A stretch of DNA of 64,000 nt from Pseudobutyrivibrio sp. (lineage in GTDB: Bacteria; Bacillota; Clostridia; Lachnospirales; Lachnospiraceae): NCBI GenBank assembly GCA_024693775.1, contig JAILKL010000075.1, positions 1-64,000 of the forward strand, given 5' to 3'. The stretch's first letter is position 1. Each line of letters opens with the position of its first letter. Made by a program: the position numbers and the translations under genes. This document shows, piece by piece, positions 1-8,449 of the stretch. Below the pieces are notes generated by a model. That model was given only the letters and a program-made list of their open reading frames with translations, was not told the DNA's origin and searched no databases.

Positions 1-2
1 CT

Positions 3-140
3 CAGTTCGCTGGTTCATCTTCAGTTCCTGCACACGTTGAGATGATGGGTCTTATCGGTATGGGTAACAACCCAATGGTTGGTGCTACAGTTGCTGTAGC
101 CGTTTCTGTTGAGGAAGCTGCTAACGCTGGTAAGTTCTAA
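3..140 (+). CDS. GGGtGRT family protein, C-terminal fragment
   Basis: The window opens inside a gene; 45 codons remain before the TAA. The visible tail contains FAGSSSVPAHVEMM and GMGNNPMVGATVAVAV, which I recognise from memory as the C-terminus of the GGGtGRT family, a conserved protein of anaerobes often encoded beside an iron-sulfur cluster scaffold protein. Its biochemical role is not established. The Gly/Ala-rich, Cys-free tail fits a soluble cytosolic enzyme. Only the end is visible, so domains and start cannot be judged. A hairpin terminator follows 22 bases after the stop. Confidence 0.65.
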   Translation, partial: QFAGSSSVPAHVEMMGLIGMGNNPMVGATVAVAVSVEEAANAGKF

Positions 141-162
141 TATATCATGTAGAATTTTTTAA

Positions 163-191
163 GCTCTTGGCCTTGTGCCAAGGGCTTTTTT
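163..191 (+). terminator. Rho-independent terminator
   Basis: A 9-bp stem (gctcttggc at 163-171 with gccaagggc at 177-185, one G-U pair) with a 5-nt loop is followed by six T. It ends the GGGtGRT transcript. Confidence 0.85.
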
Positions 192-234
192 AATGTCCTA
201 TTGCTTTTAGAAAAAGCTCTTTTATAATTATTAT

Positions 235-263
235 TTGACAATATAGTTTATAATAATTATAAT
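235..263 (+). promoter_or_regulatory. Full-consensus sigma-A promoter
   Basis: TTGACA at 235-240 and TATAAT at 258-263 are separated by exactly 17 bases, a 12/12 match to the vegetative consensus. It drives the aldolase-like gene starting at 320 and leaves a leader of about 50 nt with a small imperfect hairpin before the AGGAGG site. Confidence 0.85.
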
Positions 264-319
264 CACTTTATCGCTTTTAATCGCTAAAGCGTATTTATTA
301 TTCTTAGGAGGACAGAAAA

Positions 320-1294
320 ATGAAAGAGGTTTCAAAGCTTCTCGAAGTTAGAGAAAGCATACGTGTAGTTGACGCAACACTTCGTGATGGAGGTCTTGTT
401 AATGACTTCTATTTTACAGACGAGTTTGCTAAGGCTTTATATTTAACTAATGTAAAGGCTGGGGTTGATTACATGGAGATGGGTTATCGCGCTGACAAAG
501 AGCAGTTCGATGAGTCAAAGTTTGGACCTTGGAAGTTTTCTTCAGATGAATATATCAGAAAAATTGTTGGAGAGAATGATACTGATCTAAAGCTTGCTAT
601 TATGGCAGATGTAGGCAGATGCAATTACAAGGAAGACATTCATAATAAAAATGAGAGTCCAGTAGATTTAATACGTGTTGCAACATACCTTCATCAGTTG
701 CCAGGTGCAGTAGCTATGATTGAGGATGCCACAAAGAAGGGCTATGAGACTACATGTAATATTATGGCTATTTCTTCTGCATCTATGGACGATATCAAGT
801 CAGCTCTTGATATTGTATGTCAGACTCCAATTTCTTGTGTTTATATTGTAGACAGCTATGGCTCACTTTACCCAGAGCAGATAGAGCGTATTGCTGATGT
901 TTACTGCAACGCAGCTGCAAAATATGGTAAAAAGGTGGGAATGCACGCACATGACAATCAAAAGCTTGCATTTGCCAATACTATCGAGGCATGTGGTGAT
1001 AATGTAGATTACCTTGATGCTACATACAGCAGCATGGGCCGTGGTGCAGGTAATTGCGCAATGGAATTGCTACTAGGATTTTTAAAGAATCCAAAATACA
1101 AGGAAAGATATGCTATTAAATTTGTAGAAGACTACATGAATCCATTAAAAGAACAGGGCGTTGTATGGGGATACGATATGCAGTATCTTACAACAGGCCT
1201 ATTAAATCAGCATCCACGTACTGCTATTGAATTTACAAAGCAGGGTAGAAAGGACTATTTTGCATTCTACCAGGAGATGCTTACACTTGATTAA
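320..1294 (+). CDS. DRE-TIM aldolase-like protein (HMGL-like domain)
   Basis: This 324-residue protein has a single HMGL-like TIM barrel. The motif DATLRDGG at residues 18-25 supplies the metal- and substrate-binding Asp/Arg pair of DRE-TIM metallolyases, and HAHDNQ in the second half supplies the metal-binding HxH pair. The family includes 4-hydroxy-2-oxovalerate aldolase and isopropylmalate/citramalate synthases. This protein lacks the extra C-terminal domains of the synthases, so an aldolase is more likely, but the substrate is unknown. The start is preceded by AGGAGG. It stands alone behind a perfect promoter and its last 14 bases overlap the tail of the convergent glycosyltransferase gene. 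Confidence 0.75.
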   Translation: MKEVSKLLEVRESIRVVDATLRDGGLVNDFYFTDEFAKALYLTNVKAGVDYMEMGYRADKEQFDESKFGPWKFSSDEYIRKIVGENDTDLKLAIMADVGRCNYKEDIHNKNESPVDLIRVATYLHQLPGAVAMIEDATKKGYETTCNIMAISSASMDDIKSALDIVCQTPISCVYIVDSYGSLYPEQIERIADVYCNAAAKYGKKVGMHAHDNQKLAFANTIEACGDNVDYLDATYSSMGRGAGNCAMELLLGFLKNPKYKERYAIKFVEDYMNPLKEQGVVWGYDMQYLTTGLLNQHPRTAIEFTKQGRKDYFAFYQEMLTLD

Positions 1295-2444
1295 TACTTT
1301 CTATTAATAACTGAGCAATATTAGTCCAGGTATGGTTTTGAAATGACTTTTCATAGCCGGCCTGGGCTATTTTTTTGAGCATTTGAGGGTTATCTAAATA
1401 ATAGTCCACCATTTCTGAAACTGTATCCATATTATCTAAATCATAAAACAAAATATCATGGCCATGGGTATATTCTCTTGAAAGCAGAGTTGTAGAGTCT
1501 GTAAGAGCGACGGCTCCATTTAACTGAGAGGAAAATACTCTATCATGACTGCCTGCTTTAAAGTTTGGCATTATATTTACGGACAGCTTGGATTTTGCAA
1601 AAATAGTAAAGGTTAGATTAAACGGAATTTCCCTATGCAAAGTGGCATGCTTTAATTCTAGTTCATCCCATAAGGAGCCAAATAAATGAAGCTCGTGCTT
1701 ACAATTATCCAGTGATTCTACTAGTCGCTTTCTGTTAAGGCATCTTACATATGCATCTGCTAGATAAAAGGTCTGGGTATGAAGAGGCTTATCTGAATTT
1801 ATATAGTCATAGATTTCATTTGAGGCCAATATATCTACGGCATCTTCAATGGTGAGCTTTGTGTTATCCTTCATCATATCTATTAGCTCATAAATATTAT
1901 TTTGAATCATATCAGGTAGCTTTTTAATAGAGGCTTCTAATCTGGCTGGAGCAGTATATGTTCCGGAAAACATAATATCGTATTTACGATTATCATAATC
2001 GTTAAAATCTACTGTGTCCTTTCCAAAAGCCAACTCGCCTGTCATTGGTGTGACAGTAATAGATTTAATATGAGGATAGTATTTTTCAATATATTTTCTA
2101 TGATTGTCATCCAAGCATACAATATGAAAATTTGATAGTTTATTTTTAAGGGAATCGTGATGGTAAAGCGGATGGTCTAATAGAACGTCAAAGAAAGGTG
2201 CATCTACATGATCTAAGAAAAATGTATCATCATCCATAAGAGCACGAGGAAGATCCGAATTAAAGTCGATAAGGGCATCATATTTTTTGCCCACATATTT
2301 TTCCAAGTCGTCTAAGGACTCATCGCCCATTCGAAAATATTCTACTGTATGACCAAGAGATGCCAGAGCTGCTCCTAATGCATCACCAAAATATAAATAT
2401 GAATTGTAGCAGACTGTTTTCATTTCAAAGATAAGAATTTTCAT
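1281..2444 (-). CDS. CgeB-like glycosyltransferase
   Basis: This 387-residue protein starts MKILIFEMK with a Rossmann-like first strand and no signal peptide. The C-terminal third has the glycosyltransferase-1-like pattern seen in CgeB/YkvP proteins: KLSVNIMPNFKAGSHDRVFS, then LNGAVALTDST and an acidic stretch ending DILFYD, followed by a helical tail. It probably transfers a sugar from a nucleotide donor to an unknown acceptor in the cytoplasm. Spore-coat glycosylation is the role of the namesake, but nothing nearby supports sporulation. It converges on the aldolase-like gene and overlaps it by 14 bp at the 3' ends. Confidence 0.65.
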   Translation of the reverse strand: MKILIFEMKTVCYNSYLYFGDALGAALASLGHTVEYFRMGDESLDDLEKYVGKKYDALIDFNSDLPRALMDDDTFFLDHVDAPFFDVLLDHPLYHHDSLKNKLSNFHIVCLDDNHRKYIEKYYPHIKSITVTPMTGELAFGKDTVDFNDYDNRKYDIMFSGTYTAPARLEASIKKLPDMIQNNIYELIDMMKDNTKLTIEDAVDILASNEIYDYINSDKPLHTQTFYLADAYVRCLNRKRLVESLDNCKHELHLFGSLWDELELKHATLHREIPFNLTFTIFAKSKLSVNIMPNFKAGSHDRVFSSQLNGAVALTDSTTLLSREYTHGHDILFYDLDNMDTVSEMVDYYLDNPQMLKKIAQAGYEKSFQNHTWTNIAQLLIESINQV

Positions 2445-2563
2445 AATTTGCCCCCGGATAAAATCTATTAAATATTACAACGATTAGTAACATTTAATAG
2501 AATTTTAACATACTTTTTTCTCACTATGTTATACTTTGTATTATAAAGGAAAAGGGGAATGGT

Positions 2564-3220
2564 ATGATTAAAGCGGCAGCGTACAATTGTGAGGCATTAC
2601 AAAATCCGTTTATATTTGATGAAGTTTACGATATGATTAGTCCTCAAAGAAGGGCTCATGTTGACGAGGCTAAAACTCTTAAGGGAAAATGTGAGAGATT
2701 AGGTGCGTCTCATTTGCTTGAAAAGCTTTTGTGGGAGAATCATATTGAAAGACCCTATGTTTATTCAAACACTTCTCAGGGCAAACCCATTTTTATACAA
2801 CCGAAGAATGTCTATTTTAGCATGTCACATTCTAATTTATTTGCAGTGGCAGCTATTTCTAACGAGCCAGTTGGCATTGATGTGGAGCGTATTAGGACCT
2901 ATGATGCCGATTTGGTAAAGCGTTTCTTTACAAAAAATGATCAGGACTTTTTAGCAGCTTGTCCAGCAAAGGAGGTAGACAAGAAGTTTACCGAAATGTG
3001 GACCTTTAAGGAGGCAACCTGTAAAATGCTTGACCGTCCGCTGATGCAGGTGCTTCAGTGGATTGATTTTAGTGAGTATTGCGATTGCGAAAAGGGCAAT
3101 AAAGCATGGACCAAGCAGGGCTTTGAGTTTAGAGATTTTTATATCACACTTTGCTATGAAACAAAGCGTCAGCCTATTCAAATGGGACTATATAATCCAT
3201 ACGATGGAAAATATTACTAA
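2564..3220 (+). CDS. 4'-phosphopantetheinyl transferase, Sfp type
   Basis: This 218-residue enzyme would transfer phosphopantetheine from CoA to a serine of acyl- or peptidyl-carrier proteins. The Sfp-family signatures are present: SMSHS at 86-90, GIDVER at 104-109 with Mg-binding Asp106 and Glu108, and WTFKEATCK at 146-154 with the Lys149/Glu150 pair. The length matches Sfp (about 220) rather than AcpS (about 120). No carrier protein or NRPS/PKS gene is in the window, so the partner is unknown; it may serve fatty-acid ACP or a remote cluster. A weak -10 (TATACT at 2530-2535) lies upstream. Confidence 0.9.
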   Translation: MIKAAAYNCEALQNPFIFDEVYDMISPQRRAHVDEAKTLKGKCERLGASHLLEKLLWENHIERPYVYSNTSQGKPIFIQPKNVYFSMSHSNLFAVAAISNEPVGIDVERIRTYDADLVKRFFTKNDQDFLAACPAKEVDKKFTEMWTFKEATCKMLDRPLMQVLQWIDFSEYCDCEKGNKAWTKQGFEFRDFYITLCYETKRQPIQMGLYNPYDGKYY

Positions 3221-3271
3221 ATGTTCAATTTAATTATTGTTATAAATGTATTATTTTAGTGGTAAATGTAG

Positions 3272-3299
3272 TTGACATTAATAGTATTTGTGATAGAAT
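3272..3299 (+). promoter_or_regulatory. Sigma-A promoter of ilvN
   Basis: TTGACA at 3272-3277 and TAGAAT at 3294-3299 with a 16-base spacer. The leader of about 65 nt is too short for a T-box or a leader-peptide attenuator. Confidence 0.75.
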
Positions 3300-3369
3300 T
3301 CTAACTAGTTTCGTACTTTCAAGTATTAAAGTATAAAACTATTGAAGTAATAAGTACAGGAGAGTAATT

Positions 3370-3870
3370 ATGGAGTCTAAAAAAGTACTTTCTATTTTAG
3401 TAGAAAACACACCAGGTCTTACAAGCCGCATTTCCGGCTTATTTTCACGAAGAGGTTATAATATTGATAGTTTTTCAGCAGGCGTAACAGCTGATCCTAG
3501 ATATACTAGAGTTACTATTGTTACACATGGTGATGACATGATTCTCGAGCAGATTGAAAAGCAGGTATCTAAGCTTACTGAGGTGGTAGATCTCAAGGTA
3601 TTAGAGCACGGTATGTCTGTAAAGAGAGAGCTCATGTTGGTTAAGATTTCTGTAATCAATACAAATCGTCAGGATGTTCTTACAATCGTAGATATATTCC
3701 ATGGCAAGGTTGTAGATGTTACACATGACTCAATGATTCTTGAACTTACTGGCAATCAAGATAAATTAGAGGCATTCCTAGATATGTTGGGTGATTATGA
3801 TATTTTAGAGCTAGCACGTACTGGACTCACAGGACTTAGCCGTGGTTCAGACGATGTTGTAATTCTTTAA
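3370..3870 (+). CDS. ilvN: Acetolactate synthase small (regulatory) subunit
   Basis: This 166-residue protein has the N-terminal ACT domain (residues about 4-76, beginning LSILVENTPGLTSRISGLF) and the second half typical of IlvN/IlvH, ending LARTGLTGLSRG. It binds valine and activates and feedback-inhibits the catalytic subunit IlvB, which makes acetolactate for valine, leucine and isoleucine. The large subunit is not in the window. ilvC follows 86 bases downstream, so the two probably share the promoter at 3272. An AGGAGAG-type ribosome site precedes the ATG. Confidence 0.95.
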   Translation: MESKKVLSILVENTPGLTSRISGLFSRRGYNIDSFSAGVTADPRYTRVTIVTHGDDMILEQIEKQVSKLTEVVDLKVLEHGMSVKRELMLVKISVINTNRQDVLTIVDIFHGKVVDVTHDSMILELTGNQDKLEAFLDMLGDYDILELARTGLTGLSRGSDDVVIL

Positions 3871-3944
3871 TATAAATTTAATAATGCGGTCGAGCTACAT
3901 AAGACTTATTTGTTAACAGGGTTTTTAATTTTTTATTTTAATAG

Positions 3945-4985
<1,041 letters not shown>

Positions 4986-5023
4986 TAATAAATAATATTC
5001 CCTTTTGAGATTATTGTTTATTT

Positions 5024-5066
5024 AAAGAAAACCATCCGAGAGATTAATGCTACGGATGGTTTTCTT
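5024..5066. terminator. Bidirectional terminator, ilvC / AP2-like gene
   Basis: A perfect 13-bp stem (agaaaaccatccg at 5026-5038 with its complement at 5053-5065) flanks a 14-nt loop. The A-rich 5' arm and T-rich 3' arm let it serve both converging genes. Confidence 0.8.
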
Positions 5067-5077
5067 AGTATTTAGCT

Positions 5078-5887
5078 TTAGGCCTCTCTGAAATTTTTAT
5101 TGCGGAAAAATTTGTAAAGATGAGAGGATATTTTGATTTCAGTATAAATGTCGGCATATTCTCTAGGAGTATACTCTGACACAAAATTTGTTGGGAATTT
5201 TTTTGTCATACCACGTGCTTTACAAAGATCTACAGCCTTGTTATAGGCAATTGCGGCAGTGGATTCATTTGGATAACGGCCTACGATAAAGTCTCCGTTG
5301 AGGTGAATTTTGGCAACGTATCGAACACGTCCTCGTTTTTCTTCCTTTGAGACGCCATGATATTTATTTACTAATATTATATTTGAGTATCTATAATCGG
5401 TCTCGTCGCCATTTGCAAATAGATAATCCTTTCCCTTTATGCTATATGGCTTTATTCCATAGCGGGACAGGATATTATATTGCATTCCATAATCGCTGAC
5501 AAACATATGGCCACCGCGGTTTTGGATTTTATGACTAGAGTAATAAAACAAATCATCATTATCGAATTTTAGGATTGTTTTGGAATCAATATAGTAGTTA
5601 AAGTAATTTTTCTGAAGATAAATAGGGGTTTTAATATACATATGATTATCCCTGTAATTAATAAGTGATACATACTTATTAAAGGGCAGTATATTTTTTT
5701 TAACGCTGAAGGAAAGTATCCCGATTTGAGGGTCACTAAGAAGAGCCTTGGCTTCTAGATATGCTTTATTACAGGCTTCTTCGGTGTCATAACTACCAAT
5801 GCTAATATGTTTTCCTAGATAGGTTATATTGGCGCGATAATAAATTTCACCATTTTTTCTTTTGGCTTGAAAAACTCCTGGCTGCAT
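5078..5887 (-). CDS. AP2-domain protein with degenerate HNH-like core
   Basis: I start this 269-residue protein at the ATG at 5887, because CGGGAGG lies 5 bases before it; an in-frame ATG eight codons upstream has no such site. Residues 3-50 and 176-224 both look like AP2 DNA-binding domains (the first has YYRANITYLGKHISIGSYDT then an EEACNKAYLEA helix; the second has RYVAKIHLNGDFIVGRYPNE). The middle (about 125-175) resembles an HNH homing-endonuclease core, with FANGDETDYRYSNI where active enzymes have an HxDG.xxNN..N pattern, but the catalytic His appears to be lost. It is probably a DNA-binding protein descended from a homing endonuclease; targets are unknown. Confidence 0.55.
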   Translation of the reverse strand: MQPGVFQAKRKNGEIYYRANITYLGKHISIGSYDTEEACNKAYLEAKALLSDPQIGILSFSVKKNILPFNKYVSLINYRDNHMYIKTPIYLQKNYFNYYIDSKTILKFDNDDLFYYSSHKIQNRGGHMFVSDYGMQYNILSRYGIKPYSIKGKDYLFANGDETDYRYSNIILVNKYHGVSKEEKRGRVRYVAKIHLNGDFIVGRYPNESTAAIAYNKAVDLCKARGMTKKFPTNFVSEYTPREYADIYTEIKISSHLYKFFRNKNFREA

Positions 5888-5928
5888 ATAAACCTCCCGA
5901 AATTCTCCCATGTCATTATTTTACATTA

Positions 5929-5957
5929 TTGAGAAAATTTAATGATGAACAAACTAT
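5929..5957 (+). promoter_or_regulatory. Possible azlC promoter
   Basis: TTGAGA at 5929-5934 and AACTAT at 5952-5957 with a 17-base spacer. If used, transcription would begin about 8 bases before the azlC ATG, which would fit the lack of a clear ribosome site there. Confidence 0.4.
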
Positions 5958-5971
5958 GAAAGTTTAAAAGT

Positions 5972-6697
5972 ATGAATAATAGTAAGACTAAAAAACAAAT
6001 ATTTTTAGAAGGAATTAAAGATGGCTTTCCAATTGGATTAGGCTATTTTGCAGTAGCCTTTTCTCTAGGTATTCTTGCACGAAAAGCAGGACTAAATCCT
6101 GTTCAGGGTTTTATTAATTCATTTTTAAATCATGCAAGCGCAGGAGAATATGCTGTTTATACAGTTATAAAGGAAGGAGCCACCTTTTTGGAGATGGCGA
6201 TTATGACCTTAGTCGTCAATGCCAGATATTTGCTTATGTCCACAGCCCTCAGCCAAAAATTTGATACAAAAACATCTATATTTCAAAGAATCCTGGTGGG
6301 ATTTGGCGTTACGGATGAGATATTTGCAATCACAATCAAAAGACCTGGCTTTGTGGAGCCCTTATATAATCACGGAGCATTTTTGATTGCAGCACCTTGC
6401 TGGGCAATGGGAACAGCTCTTGGAATTATAGCAGGAGAGCTAATGCCTGTAAGAATTGTTTCAGCATTATCTGTTGCTTTATACGGAATGTTTTTGGCCT
6501 GTATTATGCCTGAGGCTAGAAAGCATAATATTGTTGCAGCACTAATAATAGTTAGCTTTATTTTGAGCTATATTGCAAATCGTGCAGCTATTTTTTCTGG
6601 TATATCAAGTGGCACAAAAACTATTATTTTAACAGTAGTAATAGCGTCAGCTGCGGCAATTTTATTCCCACACCCGGAGGTAGAAGATGATGACTAG
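5972..6697 (+). CDS. azlC: Branched-chain amino acid exporter subunit AzlC
   Basis: This 241-residue integral membrane protein shows the AzlC N-terminal pattern (FLEGIKDGFPIGLGYFAVAF) and about seven to eight hydrophobic segments. With AzlD it forms a two-subunit exporter; family members are linked to leucine-analogue resistance and export of branched-chain amino acids. The start lacks an obvious Shine-Dalgarno sequence. azlD overlaps its end by 11 bases, implying translational coupling. It sits 1 kb from ilvN-ilvC, a sensible location for a pathway-product exporter. Confidence 0.9.
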   Translation: MNNSKTKKQIFLEGIKDGFPIGLGYFAVAFSLGILARKAGLNPVQGFINSFLNHASAGEYAVYTVIKEGATFLEMAIMTLVVNARYLLMSTALSQKFDTKTSIFQRILVGFGVTDEIFAITIKRPGFVEPLYNHGAFLIAAPCWAMGTALGIIAGELMPVRIVSALSVALYGMFLACIMPEARKHNIVAALIIVSFILSYIANRAAIFSGISSGTKTIILTVVIASAAAILFPHPEVEDDD

Positions 6698-6998
6698 AAT
6701 CTATATTTACATTTTAATTGCTGCTTTGGTGAGTACGATTATCAGAGTTCTTCCGGTGACAATTTTTAGAAAACCTATTAAAAATAGATTTGTAAGATCT
6801 TTTTTATATTATGTGCCATTTGTAACCTTGGCAGTTATGACTTTTCCAGCTATTATCGATGCAACCCAGGTAAAGCTGGCAGGAATTTTGGCCTTAATAG
6901 TGGGAACTATTGCAGCCTGGTTTAGACAGAGCTTATTTACTGTAGCTGTACTGTGTTGCGTCGTAGTATTTTTAGTAGAATTAATTCCTATTCTGTAG
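6687..6998 (+). CDS. azlD: Branched-chain amino acid exporter subunit AzlD
   Basis: This 103-residue membrane protein has three to four TM segments and the AzlD-like motif TIIRVLPVTIFRKP near residue 20. It is the small partner of AzlC. The start ATG (an ATGATG pair) lies inside the end of azlC, with GGAGG 5-6 bases upstream in the azlC coding region. Confidence 0.9.
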   Translation: MMTRIYIYILIAALVSTIIRVLPVTIFRKPIKNRFVRSFLYYVPFVTLAVMTFPAIIDATQVKLAGILALIVGTIAAWFRQSLFTVAVLCCVVVFLVELIPIL

Positions 6999-7137
6999 TG
7001 ATGTGGTCTTCAAAGAAGTAATTTATCTTCCCAGGATCTACAGCTATTTTACCTAAATAATGAATAATAGAGTTATTATTGGCAACTGTAACGTCAAAGC
7101 TATTTTGGCCCTCAGTTGCCTTTTTTAGTGTAGAATT
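6988..7137 (-). pseudogene. Possible coding remnant on the minus strand
   Basis: Between azlD and the sugar-binding gene the minus strand holds 49 codons open from a TGA at 7138-7140 to a TAG at 6988-6990. The inferred peptide includes NSFDVTVANNNSIIHYLGK and KINYFFEDHIT, which read like ordinary protein, but there is no ATG, GTG or TTG start. It may be the tail of a decayed gene or a chance open frame in AT-rich DNA. I do not recognise the family. Confidence 0.22.
7081..7126 (+). terminator. Possible azlCD terminator
   Basis: An 8-bp stem (ggcaactg at 7081-7088 with cagttgcc at 7113-7120) with a long 24-nt loop is followed by six T. The large loop makes it a weaker case than the other terminators here. 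Confidence 0.45.
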
Positions 7138-7208
7138 TCATATTTTTTTCATAGAATTTTGTATTTTAAACAAAAAAGTGAATTGTTACAATCAAAATAT
7201 AGTAAAAA

Positions 7209-7223
7209 GCAACAAAACGTTGC
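7209..7223. promoter_or_regulatory. Inverted repeat in the leader of the sugar-binding gene
   Basis: GCAAC-N5-GTTGC lies a few bases downstream of a -10-like TATAGT at 7198-7203 and 11 bases before the AGGAGG. Its place suggests an operator for sugar control, but no -35 is convincing and the regulator is unknown. Confidence 0.3.
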
Positions 7224-7248
7224 ACAGTTTAATAGGAGGAGAAGTAAA

Positions 7249-8382
7249 ATGAAAAAACGTGTTCTAGGGTTTTTACTGACAGCTGTTATGGCAATGGGGT
7301 TATTTGCTGGATGTGGTCCTGCTGACACAGGGGCTCCTGCAGATTCTGGTTCGACAGATGCAGCTACAGAAAGCGGCGATACAGCAGCTTCTACAGGAAA
7401 GAAGGTTGCTGTTGCAATGCCTACACAGTCATCAGAAAGATGGATTAATGATGGTAACAACATGAAGGCAAAGCTAGAGGCTCTTGGCTATGAAGTTGAT
7501 CTTCAGTACGCTGAGGATGATGTTCAGGCTCAGGTTTCTCAGATTGAGAACATGATCGCTGCTGGTGCTGATTGCTTAGTTATCGCAGCTGTTGATTCAT
7601 CAGCTCTTGTAAACGTTGAAGCTCAGGCTAAGGAAGCTGGTATTCCTATCATTGCTTACGATCGTCTTCTAATGGACACAGACGCTGTTTCTTACTACGC
7701 AACATTCGATAACAAGGGTGTTGGTACTGCAATCGGTAAGTACATCGAAGAGTCTAAGGACCTTGCAAACACAGATGAGTCATACACAATCGAGTTCTTC
7801 ATGGGCTCACCAGATGACAACAACGCTGTAATGCTTTACAACGGTCTTATGGAAGTTCTTCAGCCATACCTTGATGACGGTACATTAGTATGTAAGTCAG
7901 GTCGTACATCATTCGAAGATACATGTATCCTTAGATGGTCTCAGGAGACAGCTCAGCAGAACTGTGAGAACTACCTTACAGGTTTCTATGCTGATGACAA
8001 GCTTGACATCTGTGCTACAGCCTTTGATGGTTTTGCATATGGATGTAAGGCAGCTCTTGAAGGTGCTGGATACAAGGTAGGCGAGGATTGGCCACTTATC
8101 ACAGGTCAGGATGCTGAGCTTATGGCTACAAAGAACATCATCGCTGGATCACAGACAATGTCTATCTACAAGGATACACGTCTTCTTGCAGATAAGTGCG
8201 TTACTATGGTACAGGCAGTTCTTGAAGGCGCAGAGCCAGAAATCAATGACGAAGAGCAGTATGACAATGGTAAGCTTGTAGTTCCTTCATACCTTTGCAC
8301 ACCTGTTGCAGTTGACAAGGATAACTATAAAGAAATCATTGTAGATGGCGGTTACTACACAGAAGAGCAGTTAGCTGAATAA
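7249..8382 (+). CDS. chvE: Monosaccharide ABC transporter substrate-binding lipoprotein (ChvE-like)
   Basis: The start is the ATG at 7249, placed 9 bases after AGGAGG; it gives 377 residues beginning with a lipoprotein signal ([10 protein letters not shown], then LFAGC with Cys22). After a Ser/Thr/Ala linker comes a type I sugar-binding fold. The segment [20 protein letters not shown] and the overall pattern match ChvE, which binds several aldoses. It would hand sugar to the MmsA/MmsB-type transporter encoded next. It is rich in optimal codons and is followed by an intercistronic hairpin, as expected for a binding protein made in excess over the membrane complex. Confidence 0.88.
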   Translation: MKKRVLGFLLTAVMAMGLFAGCGPADTGAPADSGSTDAATESGDTAASTGKKVAVAMPTQSSERWINDGNNMKAKLEALGYEVDLQYAEDDVQAQVSQIENMIAAGADCLVIAAVDSSALVNVEAQAKEAGIPIIAYDRLLMDTDAVSYYATFDNKGVGTAIGKYIEESKDLANTDESYTIEFFMGSPDDNNAVMLYNGLMEVLQPYLDDGTLVCKSGRTSFEDTCILRWSQETAQQNCENYLTGFYADDKLDICATAFDGFAYGCKAALEGAGYKVGEDWPLITGQDAELMATKNIIAGSQTMSIYKDTRLLADKCVTMVQAVLEGAEPEINDEEQYDNGKLVVPSYLCTPVAVDKDNYKEIIVDGGYYTEEQLAE

Positions 8383-8402
8383 TAAAAAATGTCAATATTT
8401 TA

Positions 8403-8429
8403 TAGTGGCGGCTTTTATAGTCGCCACTA
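8403..8429 (+). promoter_or_regulatory. Intercistronic hairpin after the binding-protein gene
   Basis: An 8-bp perfect stem (tagtggcg at 8403-8410 with cgccacta at 8422-8429) and an 11-nt loop lie between the binding-protein and ATPase genes, with no long T-run. It probably stabilises the upstream message or attenuates readthrough. Confidence 0.55.
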
Positions 8430-8449
8430 GTTTTAAGAAGGAGAATAGT

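Noticed and set aside
3221-3369. Possible T-box or leader-peptide attenuator before ilvN
   Set aside because: The gap is about 150 bases, no terminator hairpin or T-box motif is seen, and a plain promoter explains it.
7159-7248. N-terminal extension of the sugar-binding lipoprotein by 30 codons
   Set aside because: The AGGAGG at 7234-7239 and the lipoprotein signal both place the start at 7249; the extension is non-coding leader.
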